From: Gonocerus acuteangulatus
Lineage: Eukaryota > Arthropoda > Insecta > Hemiptera > Coreidae
DNA length: 64,000 bases
Direction: 5' to 3'
NCBI GenBank assembly: GCA_946811695.1
Contig: OX328123.1
Span: forward strand, 41,447,764-41,511,763
The notes under the pieces are model-generated. The model saw only the letters and a program-made list of their open reading frames with translations. It searched no databases and was not told where the DNA came from. Both the position numbers and the translations under genes were made by a program. Below are positions 43,770 to 55,387 of the stretch, one piece after another; positions within the stretch are counted from its first letter, which is position 1, and each line of letters begins with the position of its first letter.

Positions 43770-46425
43770 AGCTCACATATATCATTCCTATATATTTAAT
43801 TTAGGACCGAATTCTTATAAACCGAGAAGTAACTTGGTATTTTCAAACTCTATTATGTCTGCGAATTTCTTATAAGCTGACTTCATGTATGAAATAATAA
43901 ACTAATTTTAATTAACAAAATACGTGTTGTTATTAAATTATTGATTGTCCTATTCTCATTCAATTCAGTTTCATTTTTTTTTATCCTGTTTGACAACTTT
44001 AAGAAAATTCTATTGCAAACCGGAAAAATATTAATATAAAATTAGGGTTCTACAATTTTCCACAAAGACTCCTCAGCACGTACTTCCACAAGAAAACCCA
44101 GTAAAGAATAAAAAATAAAATATAAACTGACTTAATACAATGGTCTCAGGTTGGGTTGTTGTTAGAAATAAATCTGAATTCCTTATCAAGTATTTTAAAT
44201 AACAGAGCACGGGTACGGGTTTTATCTCCGACTCATAACAAAAATACTTCTCTCAATTTACAACCCTCCCTTTTTAGTATCTCCCATAAAATGTGTCTCA
44301 CATTTTATTGTTAATATGTATATATTATAAATATTGTTTATTTCTAGTCTTTACTAAACACTCATAGACGGAATAATTAACACAAACTATTATAGACGGT
44401 TCAGTCTGATATACACATTGCCACAGAAGAAGGAAAATATATGGCAGAAAATTCGTTTCATGTACTTTTGTGGAGTTTTTTTTTTTTTTTTTTAATTAAG
44501 TTTAATACACTTATTGTGATAAATTGGCGATGGATATAATAAGTACTTTCCATTTTCATGAGTTTTCCTTTATGTACTCCGTATGTTTCATGCGTTTTCT
44601 CTCACCTTTTCAGGACATTTATCTTATGGATGTTTTTAACTGCTCCCATCCAAGCAGCTAAAAATACCTCCAAATGATTAGCTCCTGAAGAAATGCGAGC
44701 ATAAAAAATGAATGTCTTATGTACCGCAATAAAAGAAAAATGGATTTAAAAAGAAACATTTTTTTCTTTTATACTGACTCAACTCATGTTAGTCAATGGC
44801 AGTTTAATCGTCGTATTTCTTGGTATGGGCCAATGTATTTAATACATTTTAGTACAGCCGTTTATTCATACTTTAAGATTTCAGCAATGTTGCCTAAAAT
44901 TACATTTTTTTCCTATGCATGAAATGAAATGAAATGTTGTAATTCCTCGTGATGGAGTTTACAGGTGTGAGGGTACCGTCAACCGTCAGTTGAAACGGTT
45001 ATAAAAATAAAATAAATTAATAATTGAAAACAAATGGTGTTCTAACTTTTCGACATCATGTTTTCGAATAGAAATAAGAAAAGAGAGCAACATATATTAG
45101 GCCATTCAAGTTCATGTTATCAAGCACTTAATGTGTTCAAAAATCCGTTTACCTTGTTCATTTTTAATTCAAAAAAATGTTTTTCTTAATTACTTTCAAG
45201 GAAGATACTTATTTTTTGAAGTTCAACATCCGCTTCTCTGTTTCAGCAAAATCACTTTACTAATCCCTCGACATTTTTCGATCTACATTAGTGCGAGAAC
45301 TTACAAAACTGGGACCTTAGTTAAAAATAAAGATAAGTTTTTCTTCAATGTTGACAAACTACATATTTAAGGTTATTTTACATAACTGATTTTGACATTG
45401 TGTAAGTCTCCCAGGTACCATTAGATAGGGAAAGTACCGTAGTTGCCAGTACATTTCATGGGAGCTCATCAGCATTATAATCCTTCTCATTGAAAGTATC
45501 TTAAATACATTGATTCTGTTATTAGGATTAAACGATTTAAAGAATATTTTTGTTTTTTGTTTTTTTTAAGGTCAACAAGAATAGTTGTTTAATTAATAAC
45601 TCTTGAATGTATTGAAAATCCTAATTTTTATCTCTCATAGATTATTTTTAATTGGTGAACGGTAAAAGGACCTAGTTTATATTTGTAGGCTGATGAATAA
45701 GAAAGGTCTTTGGAAGAAATATCTTTTCCTCCTTGCTAGTAAGATAAAACGTTGACATCTAGAAACCAGAGACGGAAGCTAACTAATGGACTCGGCCTAA
45801 TCAGCTGTAATAGGATACCTTAGGGAAACTTAGTAGCAACAAGCTATTTTTCCGGATTTTCCTCATTCAACAATTTATTATTTATTTTACTTTGTAACAC
45901 TCTCTTAATCTTAATAAATGTACTTCTTTGTCTCTATTGTAGTTTCCTTAATGCATAATATAGTCTCTAGAATATAGCTATAATACTGAGTTGGACCTTC
46001 GCGGCTTGACGCATATACAGACTCTAATATAGGTGTATAAGAAAAGACGTATCTTTTAGGAACAGTTCAACCGTGTATAACTTATGTTTTAGTCTTATTC
46101 GACATTTCCTTGTGTTATACGATTTTAGGCGAATCACCAGATTGAATCATACATTAAATGTAGCCTTTGGCCCTTGTAAATTTGAAGCCAATGTATTGAG
46201 GGGTCTAAACCGATTTAAAATTGGAAATAAATTTTCAGGTTCAGTCTGATACTCACATGGCCACAGAGAAGAAAAGGTTTATTCATATTTTAAGATTTCA
46301 GCTATGTTGCCTAAATTTACATTTGCTTTTCTTTCTCCTATGCATTGCTTTGGAAATTTAAAGCCAATTGTATTGAAGGATCTAAACCGATTTAAAATTG
46401 AAAATAAATTTTCCAACATAGAAAA
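43770..46425. other. AT-rich sequence with short shared modules
   Basis: 44398-44930 and 46167-46345 share words such as ttcagtctgatactcac-like, ggccacagagaagaaaa and aagatttcagcaatgttgcc. Within the latter, atctaaaccgatttaaaatt occurs twice (46203 and 46380). These are pieces of an unrecognised dispersed family. A hammerhead-like remnant lies at 44680-44720. No gene was found. Confidence 0.45.
44680..44720 (+). ncRNA. Hammerhead-like remnant
   Basis: CTCCTGAAGA, AATGC-GAG-CAT, then AAAAAATGAATG. The CUGANGA box and a short stem II are present, GAAA has become AAAA, and the ACAUGU is lost. Confidence 0.25.
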
Positions 46426-46429
46426 TAAA

Positions 46430-47521
46430 TTAAATCAACGCTATAAAACAATCCTTATAATACTAGCTCCCTTCCCACCAATTTGGTTTTCGAATATCCC
46501 ATTCCACTATCCACCAATGCCACAGCATAGTTGACTCCATCTCCTCTTCCTTTGAGCAGAAGAAGTATTGATCTGGTGTATTTCTTGATATCGCTCAAGC
46601 TTTCGACCAGGTGTGGCACCAGGGCTTGCTTTTTAAACTCAAAAAAATCCTTCCTTCAACCTATTACCTTATAATAAATTCCTATCTATCTGACAGATCC
46701 TTTAACGTCTCGTTCGGATCATCTCTGTCCTCTTCCTTTCCTCAGCTTGCTGTTGTTCCACAAGGCGGCATCCTAAGTCCTATCTTATTCCTCGTGTACT
46801 CTGCTGACGTGCCCACCCACCAATCCAGAACCCTCTTTACTTTTGCTGACGATACAGCCATCTTCTCATCCAAATCAGATCCTATACTTGCTTCCAAACA
46901 CATTCAATCCCATCTCCAACTGCTTGAACCATGGTTCACAAAATGGCGGATTAAAGTCATTCCTGAAAAATCGTCCCACATAACATTCACCCTTCGAAGA
47001 TCCAATTGCCCTTCCATCAATCTTTACCAGAGAGAAATCAGTGAAAAAACACAAGTTACCTACCTAGGACATACTCTTGACAGGCGGCTTACATAGAGCC
47101 AACACATTGAAAAGAAAAGACAGGAAACAAACAGACGTTTTAGACTACTAAACAGACTACTAGATCTCGCTCAAATTATCTTTACAGAACAAGAGATCGA
47201 TATACACTACTATACTTTAACCGACGTATGGCTTGGAAGTTTGGGGGTGTGCCAAGCGATCCAATATCCTACGAATCCAATCTCTCCAATCCAAAATACT
47301 CCGAAAAATAGTCAATGCTCCGTTCTATGTTTCAAATTTCACTATCCCTAACGACCTAGAAATTCCCTTTGTCCAAACCCTGTACAGAACCCGATACTTT
47401 AACTTCCACTCCCGCTTGCCTGGTCAAGACAATCCTCTAATCAATAACCTATCCTCATCTTCCATTCCCGTTAACCCTCACCGTCGCCTTAAGCGCAAAT
47501 GTCGTAGAGACCTATTTTGAT
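46430..47521 (+). pseudogene. Jockey-type non-LTR retrotransposon RT, 3' half
   Basis: Reverse transcriptase blocks are in order: HQFGFRISHSTIHQCHSIV (about 46475), FLDIAQAFDQVWHQGLL, VVPQGGILSPILFLVY, the catalytic FADDTAIF (about 46850), then thumb WRIKVIPEKSSHITF and VTYLGHTLDRRLT. A stop follows at 47094. A continuing frame reads KRQETNRRFRLLNRLL, and in another frame VWGCAKRSNILRIQSLQSKI and RKIVNAPFYVSNFTIPNDL, ending at 47521. The N-terminal endonuclease and the RT fingers are absent. There is a TGA in EQKKY*SGVFLDIAQ plus later frameshifts, so it is inactive. A second C-terminal fragment of the same clade lies at 61670-61970. Confidence 0.9.
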
Positions 47522-47529
47522 CTAAATAT

Positions 47530-48690
47530 GTAATATGTAAATATTGTAAACAGCTACCTTAAGAGAAAATGTAACCTGTACTAAACGTTCAAGACAATAG
47601 GTTTTGGCCAATGGGCCTTTTTTCCTATCGGTCTTTCATGACATGTATTCAAGAGCAAAAGAATTATAAAAAATACTTGATGCATTATATAATTTCAAAT
47701 AAAGATATATATAATAAAATAATACTAGATGTGAGAGGAAAGAACGAAAAAGTTACTTTATATTTAGGAGCAATCTATTTTTGTTCCTATCAAGCTGGCC
47801 ATTAGCTTCCTATGCATTAGTAAATTAACTTATCAAACCACCTACAGAAATATCAGGCTCAAAGGGAACTTTTATATTACATGACGTAATGAAAATCCTG
47901 TTATTAATTGTAATACTCTTTTATTTTCTTATACCACAAAGTTATGAAAATCTTGTATGTATTTACCTGTAGTGCATACTTTTTTCATACAGGTAAAATT
48001 AACCAATAAATCTCCACCAAGCTACATTCTATATGATGATGCAGTACCACTATCGTTCGTTTGTATGACTGTCAAGATATGTATATGGATTGCATATTTT
48101 TTTTTGTATATTTTTCTTTTTAATTAAACATTTTTACCTCTTTAAGTCTAAATGTATGTATTTTTTACGGTATGTTCGGATAACGGAACCTGACACCGTG
48201 ATTTGATGTGATAACGAGTACTGCGTCTGCCTGTGAGAACCATAAATTCGGGTTCGACTTATAAAACTGAGAAAGACGAAATGTGGCACAAGAAAACGCC
48301 AATATCTCAGGATGAAGTAAATTCTGCTTCGTTTGGTCGTTATCGACTTCCGGCATTATGAAGAGAAAGTTACTTTTGTACATTTATTTCAGAAAACCCT
48401 TTATATTAAAGTGCTATAATTTATAATCTACTTTTCTATTATCACCTTGGGCTAAATTCTGGACACAAATTGGCATTGTAAGCAGTTCCTAATTTTGTTA
48501 AACGCGTGGTATTATAGCCTGACGTGAAGCTGTCGTACTAAGTATTACTGGTTAGGAATTGTAGTTTGTCACAACAATGTCTAAAATTTATCTAGCTTAA
48601 TTTCATTCCGAACAAATATGTCAATTGAATCCATACTTTTTGTAAAAAGGTTAATTTTCTTTCTTTTTCACAAAACGGTTTAAAAAAAAT
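47530..48690. other. Element 3' UTR then AT-rich DNA
   Basis: 47522-47600 (aatatgtaatatgtaaatatt) probably belongs to the Jockey 3' UTR. A similar word follows the fragment near 61980. Beyond it nothing was recognised. Confidence 0.4.
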
Positions 48691-48805
48691 TATTTTTTGT
48701 CTAAAATACTTGTTCAAAGTGTACTTGGAAGACTATTTGGAAAAACTTTGAGCGCTCTGCTTTTTCGCAAGAATTTTCCAGAAAAGAACGCTAGAACGCG
48801 AATAG

Positions 48806-48809
48806 GCGA

Positions 48810-48843
<34 letters not shown>

Positions 48844-48851
48844 ACACACAA

Positions 48852-48887
<36 letters not shown>

Positions 48888-48890
48888 TTA
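48806..48890. repeat. (CA)n microsatellite
   Basis: About 36 CA units with two interruptions, ending in a short TA run. Confidence 0.97.
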
Positions 48891-48939
48891 TGTATTACTG
48901 TGCATCGTCTTCTGAGCCATTAGTACCGACATCCTGCGA

Positions 48940-49000
48940 GGACATGCTGCGGCGCGCCGGTGGGACTCGAACCCACTCTCTGCTACATGAGAATCTAAGG

Positions 49001-49004
<4 letters not shown>
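48940..49004 (-). repeat. tRNA-like fragment with B box
   Basis: The minus strand reads gtgggttcgagtcccaccgg with cgcgccgc after it, an intact B box and T-arm. No A box or closed acceptor stem was found, so it is a SINE-head remnant. Confidence 0.45.

Positions 49005-49005
<1 letters not shown>

Positions 49006-49060
<55 letters not shown>
49006..49060. repeat. (TA)n microsatellite, left of Tc1
   Basis: About 27 TA units, ending in tacac before the Tc1 terminus. Confidence 0.97.
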
Positions 49061-49061
<1 letters not shown>

Positions 49062-49064
<3 letters not shown>

Positions 49065-50570
49065 TGCCGGACAAAATTAAGGAATCACGGATTTATGTTA
49101 TTCTTACATTAAAAAAAAAAAAATTGGATTTTTGTTTTGTCTCAGACTGTACTTGGTATTGTGCCTTATCAAGATTAATCCTCTACCTGTTTAATCCCCA
49201 CCTCTTCATGGGAAAAGGATCAGTTATTCTTCTTATTCTCTGCCTTCCTGTCAGATAATGGTTAGTTGTTAGCAAAGATTCATCTTATTGAATATTTTCT
49301 GGCATTTAACAAACATCAGTTATAACTTGTGAGAATAGTAAAAACGTTGTAATGACTAACAGAAGAGAATTGACCGAAGAGGAATCAAATCGTGCACTAC
49401 CTTTGAGCGAAGAAGGGGTTTCTTAAAGGTATATTGCACAAAAGCTCCAGCTGTCAGAATCCGTGGTTCCAGTATGCTTAGTAGGCACCGTCAGACTGGA
49501 GGGCATATCAGGAGGACCGGATAAGGTCGTCCGAGGTCAACTTCCCTCTGTGACAACAGATTTTTAGAACTTGATGCTCTTCGGTATCGCCGAATAACTG
49601 GGAACAGCATGCGTGGTCTCCTTCAGAGGTTCCGAAATGTGCAAATTTTAGAGCAAACCGAGAGAAGACGACTCAACGATTATGGATTGACCTCCTAGTC
49701 TCCAGAAACTGGACCTCTACTCTCCAGGGAACACCGAGTTCAGTGCTTGAGGTTTGCTAGAGAACACCTAAACTGGAATCATTAAGTTTGGAGCCATCTA
49801 TTAGTGTGCAATGAGTCCAGGCTCCGTCTCCGATCCCCAGATGGACGGGAAAAACTATGGTGAAAGGTGTGCCACTTTCTCTCTTTCTCCAAGGGTTGCG
49901 TTTGGTGGTGGGTCAGTGATCGCGTGGGGATGCATAAATTTAAATTCTTCAGTGCCTAATGTAAAAGGTACAAGGCCTAATGTAAAGGCAGATACTGCCT
50001 ATTGCCAAACCTTTTGCCAGAAATATCGAAGGTGACTTTATTTTTATGCAGGATAATGCCCGACCTCATGTCACTAAATGAGCGCGAAATTTCCTCAGAC
50101 AAGAAGAAATTGAAGTCATGGTTTCGCCACCAAGATGTTCAGCTATGAACCCCATAGAACATGTATGGGTCATGCTTGCTGGACACGTCAGCCCGAGGAA
50201 CAACAATTTTAGGAGATTGAAAGCAAATGTTAGTGAAACAGTGGAACAACATCCAACATCAAGAAGAAGATGTTAGAAATCTGGTGGCTAGAATCAGCAT
50301 GAAAATGGAAGCTGTTATCAGAGCTAGAGGTAGGTAGAGGTGGAAACATCAAGTATTGACTTTTTTCTAAAATCTTTCCCTTTATGTTATTTAACAGGAG
50401 CGCATTTTTATTTTTTCCCCTATAAAAAAGTTCCAGAAAAGAATTTTCTATTTTTAATTCCCCTTATAATTAAGTGTAACTTCCTAAGAAAAAATAATCC
50501 ATTCAGAAATACCCTATACAATTTAGTAATACTAAAATATTGACGTGATCCTTTAATTTTGTCCGGCAGA

Positions 50571-50571
<1 letters not shown>
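49062..50571 (+). mobile_element. Tc1 element inserted in a (TA)n tract
   Basis: The 1510-bp element begins CACTGCCGGACAAAATTAAG and ends in the inverted form CTTTAATTTTGTCCGGCAGAG. The two ends match over about 28 bp with few differences. (TA)n lies directly outside both ends: a Tc1 target (TA) within a microsatellite. It carries a degenerate transposase on + from ATG 49353. The element is end-to-end but dead. Confidence 0.9.
49353..50339 (+). pseudogene. Tc1 transposase, degenerate
   Basis: From ATG 49353: MTNRRELTEEESNRALPLSE, an early TAA, then RYIAQKLQLSESVV (helix-turn-helix for terminal repeat binding). In shifted frames follow DALRYRRITGNSMRGLLQRF, LLSREHRVQCLRFAREHLNW, the first catalytic region (NESRLRLRSPDGREKLW, where DES is now NES), GGGSVIAWGCI, QDNARPHVTK with the second Asp, and MNPIEHVW where the third acidic residue (E) is kept. 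At least three frameshifts and several stops occur. The DDE catalytic centre is broken at the first Asp. Confidence 0.85.

Positions 50572-50642
<71 letters not shown>
50572..50642. repeat. (TA)n microsatellite, right of Tc1
   Basis: About 35 TA units continuing the tract split by the Tc1 insertion. Confidence 0.97.
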
Positions 50643-50644
<2 letters not shown>

Positions 50645-50649
50645 CAATG

Positions 50650-51305
50650 GGTGAAGAAACATCTGATCTACACATCCTAATATTCAGGTTGACGTCAAAA
50701 GCACAGAAAGGATATTAAAACCCATAAAAGGAAGAGTAATATAAATTCAAACACTTTTTTTGGAAAATTCCAAGATTGTATCATACAAAACGACTACTAG
50801 AGTAAGGATTGGATTATTGGGAAATACCAAGCTTTTCCTCATAAAGCTCAGTGCAATATTCGAGGCTTGGTGAGCGGAATTCCGCCAGCTCCATACTCAT
50901 TTAAGCTGTTGACATCAAAATTGAATATTCAAGAGCCTTTCTCCCTGAGGGAAAGGGGTCACTTTCACTCCATTTTCAAATTCAGGCAGTTCTCTCACCA
51001 AGAATAGTTAATATAAATATTTCTTTAGGATTTCTTTAACAGCAAAACAGAGTTGGAATGAAAAATGAAGCGATACACACGGATATGCATAGTTTGTGTC
51101 GTATTGCGTGTTTGCAGATATTTCAATTCGGTTTGATTTCGGAGTGGAACGCCCTTTTTTAAGCCCCTGAAATTGTCTTCATTGTTTTTTCTAACAGAGG
51201 TGGTCCAATCAAAATTGTTTCCTTAGTCTATTTTTCAGAAACTTTATTAGCCTACTTGCTCCAGTTTTCCATCTCAGAAATTTAATAAATTATTATAAAT
51301 ATATA
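50650..51305. other. No gene recognised
   Basis: Mixed AT-rich DNA without a recognised repeat or coding frame. Confidence 0.4.
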
Positions 51306-51309
51306 AATA

Positions 51310-52690
51310 ACACCGCAGGCGATCCTCCTGGTGAGGAGTGTCCTCCTTCGACTGAAGATGATGCAGGAGCCCTATAATACTCGCAAGGTTCTTGGCTCAC
51401 CCATTTGGACACCAAGCTGCATTAAACTATTGGCAGAAGGACACAAACCCCTCCAGCTCAATGTACAGGACGATACCTCCACGTCGGTGATAGTCAGACC
51501 AAACAATCGCTCACTGCCTAACGGGCATCAACTCTCTTTCGACACTTCACCCTGAGTAGCGAGTTCAGATCAGAGGTGTTCCCATTAACAATCTGTGCGT
51601 CCACAGTAGTCACCTTACCATCTTAAGTACCACCCAGTAAATCCACCACAGTATCGTGCCGAAAACAGAGACCTCCTCGTGAAACGTAACACTGCTGAAC
51701 AGCATGAGTGCCGGGCTCACCTTCCAGGCAACCCGCCCTGCATGTAAGCACCTGGCCCTCACGCCAACCTCTTGTCGTTATGACGGTAGTCGGAAGTGCA
51801 TTTACATACTAGAGGAAGTTCCAACCAATAGTAGTAACAGGTCCAACATTGAGCCTTACTAGCAGAGAATTCTTTTAATGCTGGCTCCGTCGTTAGACGA
51901 GTAGAGCCTGTCTGCCCACCAGCGCTTCCGAACTTCAGGGAAAAAAGTATCCTCATGTGTCAAGCCCTGCCTGAACGTGTCACGTCCGCTGAACCATAAG
52001 CCGCCCTAACCTCAGCATGACAGGACCGTTCCAATTTAGACAGACGGCCTATAATCAGAGTCGGAACCAGGACGCCCATGCATGGAACACCTAATCTGTG
52101 CACGACGCATGAAAATATAAGCCACCTCCTCACCGCAGCTCTACCTTTTATATCAAACTTTCTTAATGCCTCTTGGGTGGAGCCACCTAAGGGCTGTCAA
52201 CCTCTGCTGCGGATTGAGGGGAGCATTTCTAATTCTCAAAAGCGCCATTCCGATTTCACCTTCAGGCCTCTCGGTTCCATGGTTCTTATAGGTTACTCCC
52301 AGGTACGTACTGAGTCACGGAACTGCCTCACCGGGGCTCCACCAACGTTGAACAGTGCGTCCTCAGCTACCTTGACCCCTGGCCACAAGCCCAGCCGGCG
52401 CCAGCGAAAGGGCACAGCACTTACCAGGACTGAGCTCCATCCCCAATTTGGCGATAGCCGCTCCAACCCTCACAAGGGCTCCCCGTATGCCAGCAACTGA
52501 GGACGTGACCAGGACCAAGTCATAGGCAAAGGCTAGATAGCTAATCCTCACTCCGTCCAGATTATATCCCACCTGGCTTGGAACCGTGTGGAGGACCCAA
52601 TACATCGCAAGGTTGAAGAAACACGGAGATAAAGGATCCCCGTGTCTCATCTCCCTCCCGTTTACGTCCACCTCCGACCTTCGGTATATA
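51310..52690 (-). pseudogene. R2-clade non-LTR retrotransposon, RT to endonuclease
   Basis: GC-rich block on the minus strand. From about 52686: REMRHGDPLSPCFFNLAMYW, VPSQVGYNLDGVRISYLAFA, then the catalytic box FAYD (FADD expected, first Asp lost, at about 52524), VLVTSSVAGIRGAL and LGMELSPGKCCALSL. After a frameshift near 52375: VKVAEDALFNVGGAPVRQF, then YLGV. Further down, through several frame changes, are CLEGEPGTHAVQQC (a Cys/His knuckle like the one before the restriction-like endonuclease), TVVDLLG and VTTVDAQIVNGNTSDLNSLL. The N-terminal zinc finger/Myb part and early RT blocks are missing; the 5' side ends at a short TA tract. It is dead. Confidence 0.8.
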
Positions 52691-52739
52691 TATACATATA
52701 TAGTAGGCGCTTCTGAATTGCATTTTGGGCTCATGCGCT

Positions 52740-54515
52740 AAAAGTACATGCCGAATCGGTAACTCGGGCAATAAAGACCTAAAATGTTGTGATGAGTAAA
52801 TGAGCAAAACAAGTACATGACGAGTCACAGACGTCAAAAGAACCCAAAAGGTTCGATAACTTTTTCCTTCGGGTACTCCTAAAACATTTTGCTTCATTAG
52901 TTGGAATGAAAACGAGTGAGGGAATAGAAACCATTTCTGCTATTCCATGAACGATTATTAGCCTATTCTCTTTTCTTATTTTATCCAAAGGACACTTTTC
53001 TGCTTCATGTCTTTCGCAATATAAAAAAGAATTTGATGCTTTAATGTAAATCTCAAAAACGAAGAAATTATCGTTTCCAAAATGAAGCAATTTGAATAAT
53101 GAAATTAACGCTGTCTGAAATTACTCACCCTTTCTCTCTGAATGCTATCTCCTTCATTTGTAATTCATTATCAAGCAAAGGTTAAAATTGTTTATTTGAC
53201 TAAGTAACTAAGGACTTCGTAGAGTGACGTAAGTAGTATATATACGGTGTTCGTACTGTGCACATGACATGGAAAGCTGGTTAGATTACGACACATTGAA
53301 GAGAGATGTGCTGGAAATAATCAAATCAAATACAATAAATGTCATTATATCGTCGATTCAAGTGCAAAGTATCGAATGTGAAAAAACGCATTTCTTATTT
53401 ACAATCGATACGAAAATTAAAGAAAAATAATTATCAATTACAGAAAATCATACTAACGAATGTGCATTAAGTCTAATTGAAATATATATAAAGTCATCTA
53501 TAAGGTACCATATCGCTTTTCACATTCGATACTTTGCATTTGTATCGACGATATTTCGCCCTTTTTGAATTTTCTTTAACCATTTAGTAATTAATTTTAT
53601 TTGCTATTTAACCAGTTTCGTTTGAAGAAAATCAAAATTGAATCCCAAAAAGTTTACATATTAACTGTGGTTGTGATTCTTATAAATACTCTACTCCTAA
53701 TACATCATTATCATCATTCGAGAAGGATATATACGAGATTTCGTTGCAAGAGATATTTAGCCGTGCCATCTAAAAAGGACACCCTATATATTCAACTTGT
53801 AAAAATTACAAATATTTGCAAAAATTAGTAAAAAGAAAAAAAAAAGTTTAACGAATTCCCGCCAAATATGTAATTTGTACATGAGGAGTTAAGATGAACA
53901 AGGAGAAAAGCCTGATTTTATCCCCATTGTTGGAGTACTGCTCCTTAATATGGACCTCAGTGCCCAAAGAGAAAGGTAGAATAAACAACACTGCTAGAGA
54001 TGACCTTTCGTGCTAAGATGGACGGCTGATATTTGTTCTTAGTGATGGTTCTGTCTGCTCCTGACCTCATTTCTTCTTCTTGGCTAGAAAAATATACTCT
54101 TTCTTCAACGTCTGCCCTTTCTTTGGAGAAAATTCATATTGTCCAATATTTTCTCACAGAAGAGCAGAATTGCTAATATTATTATATTTTTAATTTGAAT
54201 TAAAATTCGTAGAGGTTCCGCGTAAGCAATATATTTCCATGTTATTTTTGTTGAAAGTAACATGCTTGATTACAGATAATAATATTTTTATTCTTCTGAT
54301 TCCACAACACATCTTGCCAATAGCTCGGAAGGTTCCTCGGAATTACAGCCAGTTTCATCTGACAGTGAAATATTTTTGTCTCGAAGTGTAAAGCAAATAG
54401 GTTTTTCTTTCGACTGTCATAAGAAACCTCCCTACAACTATTGTAACATTAACGAAATTTCACGTAAAGTCTAGATAATTTAAATTTACGAAGACATTGA
54501 AAAAAGGTATATTTC
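52740..54515. other. AT-rich sequence, no gene recognised
   Basis: The overlapping minus ORFs at 52562-52897 and 52779-53090 run out of the R2 remnant into AT-rich DNA and show no domain. An inverted pair is listed separately at 53350-53553. Confidence 0.4.
53350..53553. repeat. Inverted repeat, ~38-bp arms
   Basis: tatatcgtcgattcaagtgc ... aaagtatcgaatgtgaaaa (about 53346-53384) and its inverted complement at about 53515-53553, with three mismatches and a loop of about 130 bp. Confidence 0.85.
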
Positions 54516-54519
54516 TCTT

Positions 54520-55040
54520 TAGCGCGTTTACTCCCTACCTCCATAGGGAGAACCCTCACGTTGACCTCACGACGCAATCCGGAAGTGCCGACTTGAAACT
54601 TTCTCGTTTCAGACCCCATAGATTACGAAAATATAGGTGGTTCAAATTTGTATGTATATATATATGTATATATTTATATATATGCTTGTCTGTTCGCGCT
54701 CCTAACGGCTCAAAAATGGCCCGATTTTGATGAAATTTGGTACAAAAATCTTTCTTCTAATTTGAAAGATCAAGTTCGTTAACCAGCAGAATCCGCCCAC
54801 TGGAAGATGGTGTTTGGGGCGAAATTCGCGCAAAAAACCGTAACGCTTACGTGTTTGAGTTCATATGCTTGCAGGTACTTGTTTTATATGTTTCTTAACA
54901 TTGTTAATGGGAAAACGAATGAAACTACTGTCAGTTTCCTGTGATTTGTGATGCTAATCTCTTCCATTTCTTTGAGATGTACCTAACCGCGCTAAGATGA
55001 CGCAATTCCTGCGAGTCGGACTTTTTTCAATTGATCATAT
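54520..55040 (+). repeat. Dispersed repeat, inverted copy of 8590-9370
   Basis: ctccatagggagaacc, cgacgcaatccggaagtgcc, aaaatggcccgattttgatg and gcgctaagatgacgcaattc match the other copies in order. The internal TA site is short here. Confidence 0.75.
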
Positions 55041-55387
55041 CTCTAATAAATAGAGGTTGGAGTTAAAAAATGCGTTCCCACTTAGATTCCTATGGGCCAA
55101 TTTCCAGATCGAAATATAGTTTTCTCATTTATATTTGTTTAGTGTATTTATTTACTTACAGGGTGAATGCCGTACAGGAACGATTCGGATCACTCTTGCA
55201 ATAAGAATTAAAAAATTAAATAAATTATCAATGAAATAAATTATGATGATTCATGTGCATTGCGGTTAGTGAAGCATACAGTATAGATCCAAATTTTCAT
55301 AAAACAAATCAGGAAATCTATAAACATTATCTAACAAAAACTTATATCGTGAAATTTGGCAAACAACATAAGCCCTTATTACATATA

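Noticed and set aside
52078..52500. 140-codon plus-strand ORF
   Set aside because: It is a shadow of the GC-rich R2-clade remnant on the minus strand.
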